A stretch of 64,000 nucleotides of DNA from Actinobacteria bacterium OK074 (GTDB lineage Bacteria > Actinomycetota > Actinomycetes > Streptomycetales > Streptomycetaceae): positions 1-64,000 of the forward strand of contig LJCV01000274.1 in assembly GCA_001298575.1 (NCBI GenBank), in the 5' to 3' direction. The position numbers and the translations under genes were made by a program. Below, piece after piece: positions 25,926 through 34,400 of the stretch. The notes beneath the pieces are model-generated. The model was not told where the DNA came from and ran no database searches. It worked only from the letters and a program-made list of their open reading frames with translations. Each line of letters begins with the position of its first letter. Positions within the stretch are counted from its first letter, which is position 1.

Positions 25926-26076
25926 GCGGGGCCGTCCCCCCAGCGCCCCCGGGGCGACCGGCGGCCCACGCGTGCACACCCGTCCGGGCCCGCATGCCCG
26001 CATGTGCGCACCCGTCCGGGCCCACGCGTGCACACCCGTCCATGCCCGCGCGTACGCACTTGTCCACGCACGCCCA

Positions 26077-26106
26077 TTGCCCCGGTAAAGACACCATGAG
26101 TAGCCT
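26077..26106 (+). promoter_or_regulatory. Candidate promoter of iclR-type gene
   Basis: A -35-like TTGCCC (26077-26082) and a -10-like TAGCCT (26101-26106) are 18 bp apart. The predicted start point (~26113) falls within the inverted repeat at 26104-26144, consistent with autoregulation. Confidence 0.4.
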
Positions 26107-26144
26107 GTTCGCGATTCCGACCGTCAGTTGAAATATCGAACAGG
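26104..26144. promoter_or_regulatory. Inverted repeat CCTGTTCG...CGAACAGG, IclR operator candidate
   Basis: CCTGTTCG (26104-26111) and CGAACAGG (26137-26144) are perfect inverted arms 25 bp apart, extended by GATT and AAAT. The right arm contains AAATATCGAAC (26131-26141), which recurs exactly at 51644-51634 on the minus strand, with a one-mismatch version upstream of the dehydratase operon. Confidence 0.65.
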
Positions 26145-26163
26145 TAAGGAAGGGGGGCCGGTC

Positions 26164-26937
26164 GTGGGACGCCTCGTACCTGCTGTGACCCGGGCGCTCG
26201 ACATACTGGAGCTGTTCCTCGACGGGGACGGCACGCTCTCCGCCCCCGACATCGTGCGCAAGCTCCAACTGCCGCGCACCACCGTGCACGAACTGGTCAC
26301 CACGCTCGCCGCGCGCTCCTACATCGTGCCCGTACCGGGACAACCGGGACGCTACCGCCTCGGGGTACGGCCGTATCAGCTGGGGGCCCGGTACGCCGAG
26401 CAGCTGGACCTCGCCGCGGAGGGCCAGCACGTGGCCCGTACCGTCGCCGAGACCTGCGACGAGACCGTGCACGTGGCGATCCTGGAGGGCACGGACGTCA
26501 TCTACATCGCCAAGGTGGACTCCACACACGCGGTGCGCATGGTGTCCGCCGCGGGCCGCAGACTGCCCGCGCACTGCACCTCCGTCGGCAAGATGCTGCT
26601 GGCCTCGCTGCCCGAGCCGGAGCTGACCGTCCGCGTCCCGGACGACGTCCCCCTCGCCGCGATGACGCCGAACAGCATCACCGACCCCGGTGCCCTGCGC
26701 GAGGCGCTCACCGAGATCCGGGCCCGGGGCATCGCGGTGGAGACCCGCGAGTCCAACCCGGACGTCAGCTGCGTCGCCGCCCCCGTGCGCGACCGCACCG
26801 GGCAGGTGGTGGCCGCGCTGTCCATCTCCGTGCCCATGATCCGCTGGAGCGACGACCGCCGCGTCGAACTCGAACAACTGGCCGCCAAGGGCGCCGCCGA
26901 CCTCTCCGAGCGCCTCGGTCACCGGAGCGCACAGTGA
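26164..26937 (+). CDS. IclR family transcriptional regulator
   Basis: A 257-residue IclR protein. The winged helix is near the N-terminus (RALDILELFLDGDGTLSAPD, then IVRKLQLPRTTVHELVTTLA). The GAF-like effector domain contains VHVAILEGTDVIYIAKVDS, RLPAHCTSVGKMLLASL and GIAVETRESNPDVSCVAAPV, all family hallmarks. Start GTG 26164 follows GGAAGGGGGG by about 6 nt; an in-frame TTG lies at 26128. The stop overlaps the lactonase start by GTGA, so the two are one operon. IclR regulators of this type commonly sense sugar acids. Its operator-like sequence also occurs near the sugar-oxidation genes at 51.6 and 54.0 kb. Confidence 0.92.
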   Translation: MGRLVPAVTRALDILELFLDGDGTLSAPDIVRKLQLPRTTVHELVTTLAARSYIVPVPGQPGRYRLGVRPYQLGARYAEQLDLAAEGQHVARTVAETCDETVHVAILEGTDVIYIAKVDSTHAVRMVSAAGRRLPAHCTSVGKMLLASLPEPELTVRVPDDVPLAAMTPNSITDPGALREALTEIRARGIAVETRESNPDVSCVAAPVRDRTGQVVAALSISVPMIRWSDDRRVELEQLAAKGAADLSERLGHRSAQ

Positions 26938-27806
26938 GCGAAACAGTGCGCGAAACCGGTTACGACATCGCCGTCCGCGCCGAGGCCACCCTCGGCGAGG
27001 GCCCCACCTGGGACCCGGCCACCGGGCGGCTGATCTGGATCGACATCCTCGGCTCCCGCATCCACACCTACGACCCCGCCACCGGGCACCGCACGGTCCG
27101 CACCACCGACCAGCACATCGGCGCGGTCAAGCCCCGCGAGGGCGGCGGCCTGGTCCTCAACCTCCGTGACGGCATCGCCCTGTTGGACCCGGACGACACC
27201 TTCCACTGGCTGCGCCGGGACCTCGTCCCCGGCCGCCGCGCCAACGACGCCGCGGTCGCCCCGGACGGCTCCCTCTGGGCGGGCACCATGCGCTACGACG
27301 AACGGGCGGGCGGCGGCACCCTGACCCGCTACGCCCCGGACGGCACCCCGACGCTCCTCCTCGACGACGTCACGGTGAGCAACGGCACGGGCTGGAGCCC
27401 GGACGGCCGCCTCATGTACTACATCGACACCCCCACCCGCCGTATCGACGTCTTCGACTACGACCCCACCGGCGCCCAACCCCCCACCAACAGGCGGACG
27501 TTGGCGACGGTCGAGGAGGGCGCGGGCTGGCCCGACGGCCTCACGGTGGACGCCGACGGCTGCGTCTGGGTCGCTCTGTGGGACGGCGGGGGAGTCCGCC
27601 GCTACACCCCCGACGGCACCCTGGACCGCGTCCTGTCCGTCCCCGCCCCCCGCACCACGGCCTGCGCCTTCGGCGGCCCGGACCTGACCGACCTCTACAT
27701 CACCACCGCCCGCACGGGCCTGGCCGCCCCGACCCCCCTCTCGGGTTCACTCCTGGTGATCCCGGGCGCGGGCAAGGGAGTGGCACAGCGGGCGTTCGCC
27801 GGGTGA
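26934..27806 (+). CDS. SMP-30/gluconolactonase-type sugar lactonase
   Basis: A 290-residue six-bladed beta-propeller lactonase that would hydrolyse a sugar lactone to the aldonic acid. Metal and catalytic residues typical of the family are visible: Glu in LGEGPTWD, Asn in GRRANDAAVAPDG, Asn in VSNGTGWSPDG and Asp in GWPDGLTVDADG. The GTG start overlaps the IclR stop by 4 bp. The sugar dehydrogenase and dehydratase that would come before and after it in an oxidative sugar pathway are found 25 kb away (51.7-54.0 kb). A GAAACCGGTT element lies at 26952. The substrate is not known; arabinono- or galactonolactone are candidates. Confidence 0.9.
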   Translation: MSETVRETGYDIAVRAEATLGEGPTWDPATGRLIWIDILGSRIHTYDPATGHRTVRTTDQHIGAVKPREGGGLVLNLRDGIALLDPDDTFHWLRRDLVPGRRANDAAVAPDGSLWAGTMRYDERAGGGTLTRYAPDGTPTLLLDDVTVSNGTGWSPDGRLMYYIDTPTRRIDVFDYDPTGAQPPTNRRTLATVEEGAGWPDGLTVDADGCVWVALWDGGGVRRYTPDGTLDRVLSVPAPRTTACAFGGPDLTDLYITTARTGLAAPTPLSGSLLVIPGAGKGVAQRAFAG

Positions 27807-27954
27807 GGGACCGGGGGCGGACCCGGCAACCTTCTGCCGCCCACCCCCGGGCTCATCGACGCGTAACCGCTTCCTACTTACGGTCTCGTCCGAAGTGGCG
27901 AGCGATCTCCGGCATACCGAACACCCCGAAACGGCAAAGGACCCAGCCCGCCCC

Positions 27955-29508
27955 ATGTCCAGCACCCCGCAGCCGTCCTCCCCCAGCCCGGCGCAGCCGT
28001 CCGCCCGCTTCACCCTCGACCCCGCCTTCACCGTCGGAGAGGTCAACCCCCGCCTCTTCGGCTCCTTCGTGGAGCACCTCGGCCGGTGCGTGTACACCGG
28101 TCTGTACGAGCCGGGTCACCCCACGGCCGACGAGGCGGGCCTGCGCACGGACGTCCTCGACCTGATCCGCGAACTGGGCGTCACCGCCGTGCGCTACCCC
28201 GGCGGAAACTTCGTCTCCGGCTACAAGTGGGAGGACTCCGTCGGCCCCGCCGAGGAGCGCCCCCGCCGGCTCGACCTGGCCTGGCACTCCACCGAGACGA
28301 ACCGTTTCGGCCTGTCCGAGTACATCGCCTTCCTGAAGAAGATCGGCCCGCAGGCCGAGCCGATGATGGCCGTCAACCTCGGCACCCGCGGCGTCGCCGA
28401 GGCCCTCGAACTCCAGGAGTACGCCAACCACGCCTCCGGCACGGCCCTGTCGGACCTGCGCGTCGCGCACGGCGACAAGGACCCCTTCGGCATCCGGCTG
28501 TGGTGCCTGGGCAACGAGATGGACGGCCCCTGGCAGACCGGCCACAAGACCGCCGCCGAGTACGGCCGCATCGCCGCCGAGACCGCCCGCGCGATGCGCC
28601 AGATCGACCCGAGCGTCGAACTCGTCGCCTGCGGCTCCTCCAGCCAGTCCATGGCCACCTTCGCCGAGTGGGAGGCGACGGTCCTGACCGAGGCGTACGA
28701 CCTCGTGGACTACGTTTCGCTGCACGCTTACTACTGGCCGACCGACGGCGACCTGGACTCCTTCCTCGCCTCCGCCGTCGACATGGAGTCCTTCATCGAC
28801 AACGTCGTCGCCACCTGCGACCACGTCGGCGCCAAGCTGAAGTCCAAGAAGAAGATCAACCTCTCCTTCGACGAGTGGAACGTCTGGTACCTCGACGAGT
28901 GGCACGAACACGCGGAGGGCATCGACCGGACCGACTGGCCGGAGGCCCCGCGGCTGCTGGAGGACAACTACAGCGTCATGGACGCCGTCGTCTTCGGCTC
29001 CCTCCTCATCGCCCTGCTCCGGCACGCCGACCGCGTCACCGTCGCCTGCCTCGCCCAGCTGGTGAACGTCATCGCCCCGATCCTCACCGAACCGGGCGGC
29101 CCGGCCTGGCGGCAGACCACGTTCTTCCCGTTCGCGCAGGCGTCCCGGTACGGCCGCGGCCAGGTGCTCGACGTCCGCGTCGACTCGCCGACGTACGAGA
29201 CCAGGAAGTACGGCGAGGCCGACCTGCTGCACGCCACCGCCGTGCGCGCGGAAAACGGCTCGGTAACCGTTTTCGCCGTCAACCGCAGCCGTACCGAATC
29301 GCTGCCCCTCGAAGTCGCCCTCCAGGGCCTGGACCTGACCGTGGTGGCCGAACACAGCGTCCTCGCTGACGCCGACCCGGACGCCCGCAACACCCGCACC
29401 GACCCGGAACGCGTAGCCCCGCACCCCGCCACCGGCACCACCCTCACGAACGGCACCCTGAACACTGTCCTGGAACCGCTTTCCTGGAACGTCATCCGGC
29501 TCGGCTAG
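27955..29508 (+). CDS. abfA: GH51 alpha-L-arabinofuranosidase
   Basis: The 517-residue enzyme matches intracellular GH51 alpha-L-arabinofuranosidases, which release arabinose from arabinoxylan and arabinan oligomers. It has FGSFVEHLGRCVYTGLYEPG near the N-terminus, the acid/base glutamate in LWCLGNEMDGPWQ, and the nucleophile region LSFDEWNVWYLDEW. No signal peptide is seen. I start at ATG 27955 (MSSTPQPS), with AAAGGA upstream, rather than at a longer in-frame start. Two GAAANCGGTT-type elements lie in its 3' part (29265, 29474). It follows the lactonase by 148 bp in the same direction. Confidence 0.93.
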   Translation: MSSTPQPSSPSPAQPSARFTLDPAFTVGEVNPRLFGSFVEHLGRCVYTGLYEPGHPTADEAGLRTDVLDLIRELGVTAVRYPGGNFVSGYKWEDSVGPAEERPRRLDLAWHSTETNRFGLSEYIAFLKKIGPQAEPMMAVNLGTRGVAEALELQEYANHASGTALSDLRVAHGDKDPFGIRLWCLGNEMDGPWQTGHKTAAEYGRIAAETARAMRQIDPSVELVACGSSSQSMATFAEWEATVLTEAYDLVDYVSLHAYYWPTDGDLDSFLASAVDMESFIDNVVATCDHVGAKLKSKKKINLSFDEWNVWYLDEWHEHAEGIDRTDWPEAPRLLEDNYSVMDAVVFGSLLIALLRHADRVTVACLAQLVNVIAPILTEPGGPAWRQTTFFPFAQASRYGRGQVLDVRVDSPTYETRKYGEADLLHATAVRAENGSVTVFAVNRSRTESLPLEVALQGLDLTVVAEHSVLADADPDARNTRTDPERVAPHPATGTTLTNGTLNTVLEPLSWNVIRLG

Positions 29509-29584
29509 TCGGCTCAACCAGTCCGCCTAGGCCGTATCCCGGCCGGGGTCGTTCGACCGTTCGAGCGCCTGTTAGCGTGCGCGG

Positions 29585-30124
29585 ATGGAAGATCTGGGAC
29601 TCGTGGTCTGGCCGCCCGGGCCGATCAGGACCGAGCGGCTCGTGCTCCGTGGGTCCGAGGCGCGGGACCGTGCGGCGTTCATCGAACTGCTCGCCTCGGC
29701 GGAGGCGCACACCTACCTCGGCGGACCCCGGCCGCGTGACGAACTCGAACGCGAGACGCCCGAGGTGCCCGAGCGGTGGCCCGGGAGTTTCGTCGTCGAA
29801 CTCGACGGCGCGATGATCGGCCAGATCCTGCTCAGGAGGGCGACCGGGCACCGTCGTCCGGCGGCGGTGGGGAAGGTCGACCTCGGCTATCTCTTCCTGC
29901 CGCGGGCGTGGGGATGCGGGTACGCCGCCGAGGCGTGCGCGGCGGCACTCGGCTGGCTCGCCGCCGCGCTTCCCGGCGAGCCGGTGGTGCTCGCCACCCA
30001 GACCGCCAACGAGCGCTCGATGCGCCTCGCGGCGAAGCTGGGGTTCACCGAGGTGGAGCGGTTCGAGGCGTGGGGCGCCGAGCAGTGGCTCGGCATGCGG
30101 CCCCCGGTCACGCCGTCCGGTTGA
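29585..30124 (+). CDS. GNAT family N-acetyltransferase
   Basis: A 179-residue RimJ/RimL-type acetyltransferase. TERLVLRGSEARDRAAFIELL opens the fold, the acetyl-CoA loop region is DLGYLFLPRAWGCGYAAEACAA, and QTANERSMRLAAKLGFTEVER is the conserved C-terminal motif. The target (a protein N-terminus or a small molecule) cannot be told. It sits alone between the arabinofuranosidase and the LPMO, with start ATG 29585. Confidence 0.88.
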   Translation: MEDLGLVVWPPGPIRTERLVLRGSEARDRAAFIELLASAEAHTYLGGPRPRDELERETPEVPERWPGSFVVELDGAMIGQILLRRATGHRRPAAVGKVDLGYLFLPRAWGCGYAAEACAAALGWLAAALPGEPVVLATQTANERSMRLAAKLGFTEVERFEAWGAEQWLGMRPPVTPSG

Positions 30125-30181
30125 GTCGGTGACGGGACCGGCGGGGCGTATCCGCTGTCCCGTATCGGAAGTTGACAGTCC

Positions 30182-30210
30182 TTTACAGTCCCTTGGGTTC
30201 GCGCTAGCTT
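30182..30210 (+). promoter_or_regulatory. Candidate LPMO promoter
   Basis: TTTACA (30182-30187) and TAGCTT (30205-30210) are separated by 17 bp, giving a predicted start around 30217, immediately before the CebR-type operator. A TTGACA also occurs at 30172. Confidence 0.55.
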
Positions 30211-30225
30211 CACGGATGGGTGAGG

Positions 30226-30239
30226 TGGGAGCGCTCCCA
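30226..30239. promoter_or_regulatory. CebR box TGGGAGCGCTCCCA
   Basis: A perfect 14-bp palindrome identical to the known operator of CebR, the LacI-family cellobiose-responsive repressor of Streptomyces. It lies just downstream of the candidate -10 and about 155 bp before the LPMO start, a roadblock position. Confidence 0.9.
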
Positions 30240-30392
30240 TGAGGGGGCGGACCGGAACCCGTCCCCCTCGGGCCGCTCCCGCCTCGCACGCCCGGCGCAC
30301 CCGCGACCCGCGCACCTCCGCACCCCGCACATCCCCATGCATCCGCACACCCATCCGCACGGCCCGTACGCGAAAGGACGGACTCTTCTGTC

Positions 30393-31469
30393 ATGATCCT
30401 GACAAAACTACGTGCCCGCTTACGCGCCACACTCCGCACCAGAGCCCTGCTCCTGGTCATGGTCTCCCTGCTGGCCACCGTCCCGGCCGTCGGCCTCGTC
30501 CTCACGACCGGTGGCCGGGCGGAGGCCCACGGCACCCCCATGAAACCCGGCAGCCGCACCTTCCTGTGCTGGCAGGACGCCCTCACCGACACCGGTGAGA
30601 TCAAGCCCGTCAACCCGGCCTGCAAAGCGGCACAACAGGTAAGCGGTACCACGCCGTTCTACAACTGGTTCTCCGTACTGCGCTCGGACGGCGCCGGCCG
30701 CACCCGCGGGTTCGTGCCGGACGGCGAACTGTGCAGCGGCGGCAACACCAACTTCACCGGCTTCAACCTGGCCCGCGACGACTGGCCCGTCACCCACCTC
30801 ACCTCGGGTGCGACGGTCGACTTCTCCTACAACGCGTGGGCGGCGCACCCGGGTTGGTTCTACGTCTACGTCACCAAGGACGGCTTCGACCCGACCAAGC
30901 CGCTCACCTGGGACGACATGGAGGACCAGCCGTTCCTGACCGTCGACCACCCGCCGCTGAACGGCAGTCCGGGCACGGTCGAGGCCAACTACTCCTGGAC
31001 CGGGCAGCTTCCGGCCAACAAGTCGGGGCGCAACATCATCTACATGGTGTGGCAGCGCTCGGACAGCGCCGAGACCTTCTACTCCTGCTCCGACGTCGTC
31101 TTCGACGGCGGCAACGGCGAGGTCACCGGCATCCACGACCCGGGCAACCCCACCGAGCCCGTCCCCGGCAAGTGCGCCGCCACCCGTACGACGACGGGCA
31201 GTTGGCCCGGCGGTTACCAGTCCGAGGTGACCGTCACCAACTCCGGAGACGTGTCCATGCTCGGCTGGATGGTCGACTGGACGCTGCCGTCCGGCCAGCA
31301 GGTCGACAGCCTGTGGAACGGCAACGCCACCTACAGCGGACAGGACGTGATGGTCCACAACGCCGACTGGAACGGATCCCTCGATCCGGGGGAGAGCACG
31401 ACGTTCGGATACGTCGTAACCGGTTCCGGCGGTGATACCGCGACGACCCTTCCCTGTCAGGTCGGTTGA
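30393..31469 (+). CDS. Cellulose-type AA10 lytic polysaccharide monooxygenase with CBM2
   Basis: A secreted copper monooxygenase that oxidatively cleaves crystalline polysaccharide. The signal peptide ends GRAEA before His46 (HGTPMKPGSRTFLC), the N-terminal histidine of the copper brace; the second histidine is in NAWAAHPGWFYVYV. Blocks YNWF, DWPVTHLTSGATV and FYSCSDVVFDGGNGEVTG match the cellulose-active AA10 group. After a short Pro-rich linker a CBM2 follows (about 250-358, CAATRTTTGSWPGGYQSEVT to the C-terminal Cys). Codon 10 is TTA (30420-30422), predicting bldA dependence. A CebR box in the promoter ties it to cellulose utilisation. The start has AAAGGAC upstream. Confidence 0.95.
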   Translation: MILTKLRARLRATLRTRALLLVMVSLLATVPAVGLVLTTGGRAEAHGTPMKPGSRTFLCWQDALTDTGEIKPVNPACKAAQQVSGTTPFYNWFSVLRSDGAGRTRGFVPDGELCSGGNTNFTGFNLARDDWPVTHLTSGATVDFSYNAWAAHPGWFYVYVTKDGFDPTKPLTWDDMEDQPFLTVDHPPLNGSPGTVEANYSWTGQLPANKSGRNIIYMVWQRSDSAETFYSCSDVVFDGGNGEVTGIHDPGNPTEPVPGKCAATRTTTGSWPGGYQSEVTVTNSGDVSMLGWMVDWTLPSGQQVDSLWNGNATYSGQDVMVHNADWNGSLDPGESTTFGYVVTGSGGDTATTLPCQVG

Positions 31470-31589
31470 CGACCGCCGGTCGCTCGCGGGCGCACCGGGG
31501 GAGTCCGTGACGGTCGTGGACACCGTCGCGACTCCTCCGGTGTGCCGGTTCTGGCCATGGTCGGCGGCGGCCGGGCGACAATGGGGACC

Positions 31590-32048
31590 ATGAGGATCTC
31601 GGCACGGGCGGATTACGCGGTACGGGCGGCCCTGGAACTGGCCGTCCGGCAGGGCGAGGGCCCGGTGAAGGCGGAGTCGATCGCCACCGCGCAGGACATC
31701 CCGCACAAGTTCCTGGAAGGGATCCTCGCCGACCTGCGCCGGGCGGGCGTCGTCTCCAGCCAGCGCGGCGGCAACGGCGGCTACCGGCTGGCCCGCGAGG
31801 CCGGCGCGATCACCGTGGCCGACCTGATCCGCGCGGTCGACGGCCCCATCGTCTCCGTGCGCGGCGAACGCCCCACCCAGCTCAAGTACACCGGCCCCGC
31901 CGAACCGCTGCTCCCGCTGTGGGTGGCGCTGCGCGCGAACGTCCGCCAGATCCTGGAGGGCGTGACCGTCGCGGACATCGCCACGAACGGCCTGCCGGAG
32001 CTGGTGCGCGGCCTCGCGGAGGACCCGGCGGCCTGGGAGAACCCGTAA
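31590..32048 (+). CDS. Rrf2 family transcriptional regulator
   Basis: A 152-residue Rrf2 regulator: MRISARADYAVRAALELAV opens the winged helix, KAESIATAQDIPHKFLEGIL and RGGNGGYRLAREAGAITVADLIRAVDGP complete it. There are no cysteines, so it does not hold the Fe-S cluster of IscR/NsrR/RsrR; it is closer in kind to the cofactor-free, CymR-like regulators of sulfur metabolism. Start ATG 31590, with a second ATG at 31581 in frame. The neighbouring TauE/SafE permease is a plausible target. Confidence 0.88.
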   Translation: MRISARADYAVRAALELAVRQGEGPVKAESIATAQDIPHKFLEGILADLRRAGVVSSQRGGNGGYRLAREAGAITVADLIRAVDGPIVSVRGERPTQLKYTGPAEPLLPLWVALRANVRQILEGVTVADIATNGLPELVRGLAEDPAAWENP

Positions 32049-32326
32049 CGCAGGTTGCGCGCGTAACACCTGTAGTGCCTGTAGCGCCGGTAACGGCTCG
32101 TAACCGTTTTCCGAGGGTTTCCGCCGCGAGCCGCCCGCTCTCGCGCGTGAGCTGTCCGCAGCGAGCCGCGCCCTGCGGGCCGCCCCGCCCGCTCACGATC
32201 GACGCCCCCTTTGAACCCCGCTCACGCACCCCTCAGACTCCGTTCATCTTCGTTGCCTACCGTTTACCGCTCGATCCCCACTGAACCGGTGGGAAAACTG
32301 GGAAACGGAACGGACGGACGAACGAC

Positions 32327-33238
32327 ATGCGCACGCTCATCCTGCTCGCCCTCGCGGGACTCGGGGCCCAGCTGGTCGACGGCAGTCTGGGCATGGCCTA
32401 CGGCGTGACCTCCACCACCCTCCTGCTGGCCATGGGCACCAACCCGGCCGCGGCCTCGGCGACGGTGCACCTCTCGGAGATCGGTACGACGCTGATGTCC
32501 GGCGCCTCGCACTGGCGCTTCGGCAATGTCGACTGGAAGGTCGTCGCGCGGATCGGCATCCCGGGCGCGGTCGGCTCGTTCCTCGGCGCCACCGCGCTGT
32601 CGAAGCTGTCCACGGAGACCGCCGAGCCGGTGATGTCGCTGATCCTGCTCGGGCTCGGCCTGTACGTGATGTCCCGCTTCACCTTCCGCGGGATGCCGAA
32701 GGGGCAGCTCGGAAAGCCGTTGCGGAACCGTTTTCTGGCCCCGCTCGGACTGGTCGCCGGGTTCCTGGACGCGACCGGCGGGGGCGGCTGGGGGCCGGTC
32801 GGCACGCCCGCGCTGCTGGCCAGCGGCCGGATGGAGCCGCGCAAGGTGATCGGCTCGATCGACACCAGCGAGTTCCTGGTGGCGGTCGCCGCGAGCCTCG
32901 GTTTCCTGTTCTCGCTCGGCTCGCAGGGGCTGAAGTGGAGCTGGGTGCTCGCGTTCCTGGTCGGCGGTCTGATCGCGGCGCCGGTCGCGGCCTGGCTGGT
33001 CCGCCTGGTCCCGCCGCGGATCCTCGGCTCGGCGGTCGGCGGCATCATCGTCGTCACCAACATCCGCACGCTGCTGCACAGCGACTGGATCGACGCGTCC
33101 GGCGGGGTGAGCGCGGTGGTGTACGTGCTGCTGTACGCGGTGTGGGCCGCCGCCCTGGCGTACTCGATCCGCGCCTACCGTCAGGAGAAGGCGGCGGAGG
33201 GTGAGCACGCGCGGGAACGGCAGCCCGTCGACGCGTAG
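32327..33238 (+). CDS. TauE/SafE (TSUP) family permease
   Basis: A 303-residue polytopic membrane protein of the TSUP family, with the two repeated helical halves of the family (ALAGLGAQLVDGSLGMAYGV, then SLILLGLGLYVMSRF; GLVAGFLDATGGGGWGPVG, then VGGIIVVTNIRTLLHS). Members export sulfite or sulfoacetate or move other anions. Start ATG 32327. An AACCGTTTTC motif sits upstream (32102) and another inside the gene (32726) where it uses the rare codons CGT TTT. Linked to the Rrf2 regulator 278 bp upstream. Confidence 0.88.
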   Translation: MRTLILLALAGLGAQLVDGSLGMAYGVTSTTLLLAMGTNPAAASATVHLSEIGTTLMSGASHWRFGNVDWKVVARIGIPGAVGSFLGATALSKLSTETAEPVMSLILLGLGLYVMSRFTFRGMPKGQLGKPLRNRFLAPLGLVAGFLDATGGGGWGPVGTPALLASGRMEPRKVIGSIDTSEFLVAVAASLGFLFSLGSQGLKWSWVLAFLVGGLIAAPVAAWLVRLVPPRILGSAVGGIIVVTNIRTLLHSDWIDASGGVSAVVYVLLYAVWAAALAYSIRAYRQEKAAEGEHARERQPVDA

Positions 33239-33245
33239 TTCGCGT

Positions 33246-33290
33246 GCGCGTGGTTCTCGGACGCGTGGTTCGCAAACGCGTGGTCCGCAG
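33246..33290. repeat. Three 15-bp repeats (ACGCGTGGTTCGCAA-like)
   Basis: GCGCGTGGTTCTCGG, ACGCGTGGTTCGCAA and ACGCGTGGTCCGCAG follow one another just after the TauE stop and before the converging dioxygenase stop. No hairpin with a U-run was seen, so it is recorded as a repeat only. Confidence 0.6.
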
Positions 33291-33326
33291 GGCCGGTTCC
33301 GGAAGCAACAGGCCCTACGGCTCACG

Positions 33327-34223
33327 TCAGCTGGTGCTGACGCCCACCGTGAGGGTGGCCGTGTAGCCGTCGGAGACGGAGGAACCGAGCGCGGTCAGGG
33401 TCAGCAGGCCCGAGGAGGCGCCGCCGTCGTCGTAGATGGAGTCGTCCGCGAGGGCGGTCTCCGCGGTGGTGTTGTCGGAGTACGGCGAGATCGCCTGGAC
33501 CTCGGCGTTGATGTCCGCGTCGAAGAACAGCTGGCCGGTGTGGATGACCTCGCCGCCGGTGTACGAGTCGTCGGTGAGGGTGACGTCCGTGTGCACGCGC
33601 ATGTGCACGTGGACGGCGCGCGAGACGTAGTGGCCGGGCCAGATGGACGTGATGCTCACCGTCCCGTCGGTGCCGGTGAGCTGGCCGCCGCGCAGGAAGG
33701 TGCCGTTGTCCTCCTCGGTGTGGCCGTTGCCGCCGACGAAGCCGGAGTACTCGCCGAGCGAGTCGCAGTGCCACAGCTCCACGAGGGCGCCCGAGAGCGG
33801 TGCGCAGTCGTTGTCCTGGTCGACGACGGTGAAGGTGTACTGGACCTCGACGCCCTCCTTGTCCTCCCGGATGTCCTCGCGGACGAGGGCGCCGGAGAGG
33901 GAGTAGGGACCCTCGGTGACCTCGGCGTTGAGGGTGCAGACGCCGGAGGTGGCGTCCGTCGTGGTTTCGGCGGCGTCGGAAACGGTTGTGGAACCGCTTT
34001 CGGCGCTGCTTTCGCCGCTGCCGTCGAGCGTGCCCGCCGAGGCGAGCCCGGCGGCGGCGAGCCCGGCGACGACGGCGGTGGTGGCCCCGCCGATCAGGAC
34101 CCGGCGGCGCTGGACGTGCTTGTCCCGGCGGTGCCGGCCCGGGTCGGAGGTGACGGTGTCGGAGGAGCCGACACCGGATGCGTTGGATTCGTTGTTCCCT
34201 TGTCCCAAGGTGTTGTCTGCCAT
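33327..34223 (-). CDS. Tat-exported intradiol ring-cleavage dioxygenase
   Basis: A 298-residue secreted member of the intradiol dioxygenase family (non-haem Fe3+, catechol ortho-cleavage). The Tat signal is QRRRVLIGGATTAVVAGLAA at about residues 38-57. The domain shows TEGPYSLSG, LVELWHCDSLGEYSGF (tyrosine ligands) and WPGHYVSRAVHVHMRVH (histidine ligands). Exported members in Streptomyces are thought to act on lignin-derived aromatics, which fits a window with plant-polymer genes. Ser/Thr/Glu-rich linker between signal and domain. Start ATG 34223. Converges on the TauE gene. Confidence 0.9.
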   Translation of the reverse strand: MADNTLGQGNNESNASGVGSSDTVTSDPGRHRRDKHVQRRRVLIGGATTAVVAGLAAAGLASAGTLDGSGESSAESGSTTVSDAAETTTDATSGVCTLNAEVTEGPYSLSGALVREDIREDKEGVEVQYTFTVVDQDNDCAPLSGALVELWHCDSLGEYSGFVGGNGHTEEDNGTFLRGGQLTGTDGTVSITSIWPGHYVSRAVHVHMRVHTDVTLTDDSYTGGEVIHTGQLFFDADINAEVQAISPYSDNTTAETALADDSIYDDGGASSGLLTLTALGSSVSDGYTATLTVGVSTS

Positions 34224-34400
34224 GGACCAAAAACTAAAAGCACAGGTAAAGAACCGCCTTGAGCCGAGCTGTGCTGAACCTGGCAGTTCACCTGTACATT
34301 TCGGCTCCCTCGCGGAGAAGCCGGGCGTATGGGCGTGCACCACGTGCAGCCTTAAGTTGCGTACGGCGCAAGGGAGTTGATGATCGCGTACGGCGCCGGG

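Noticed and set aside
27874..29517. 547-residue minus-strand ORF over the GH51 gene
   Set aside because: Composition is typical of an antisense shadow; the plus strand has clear GH51 catalytic motifs.
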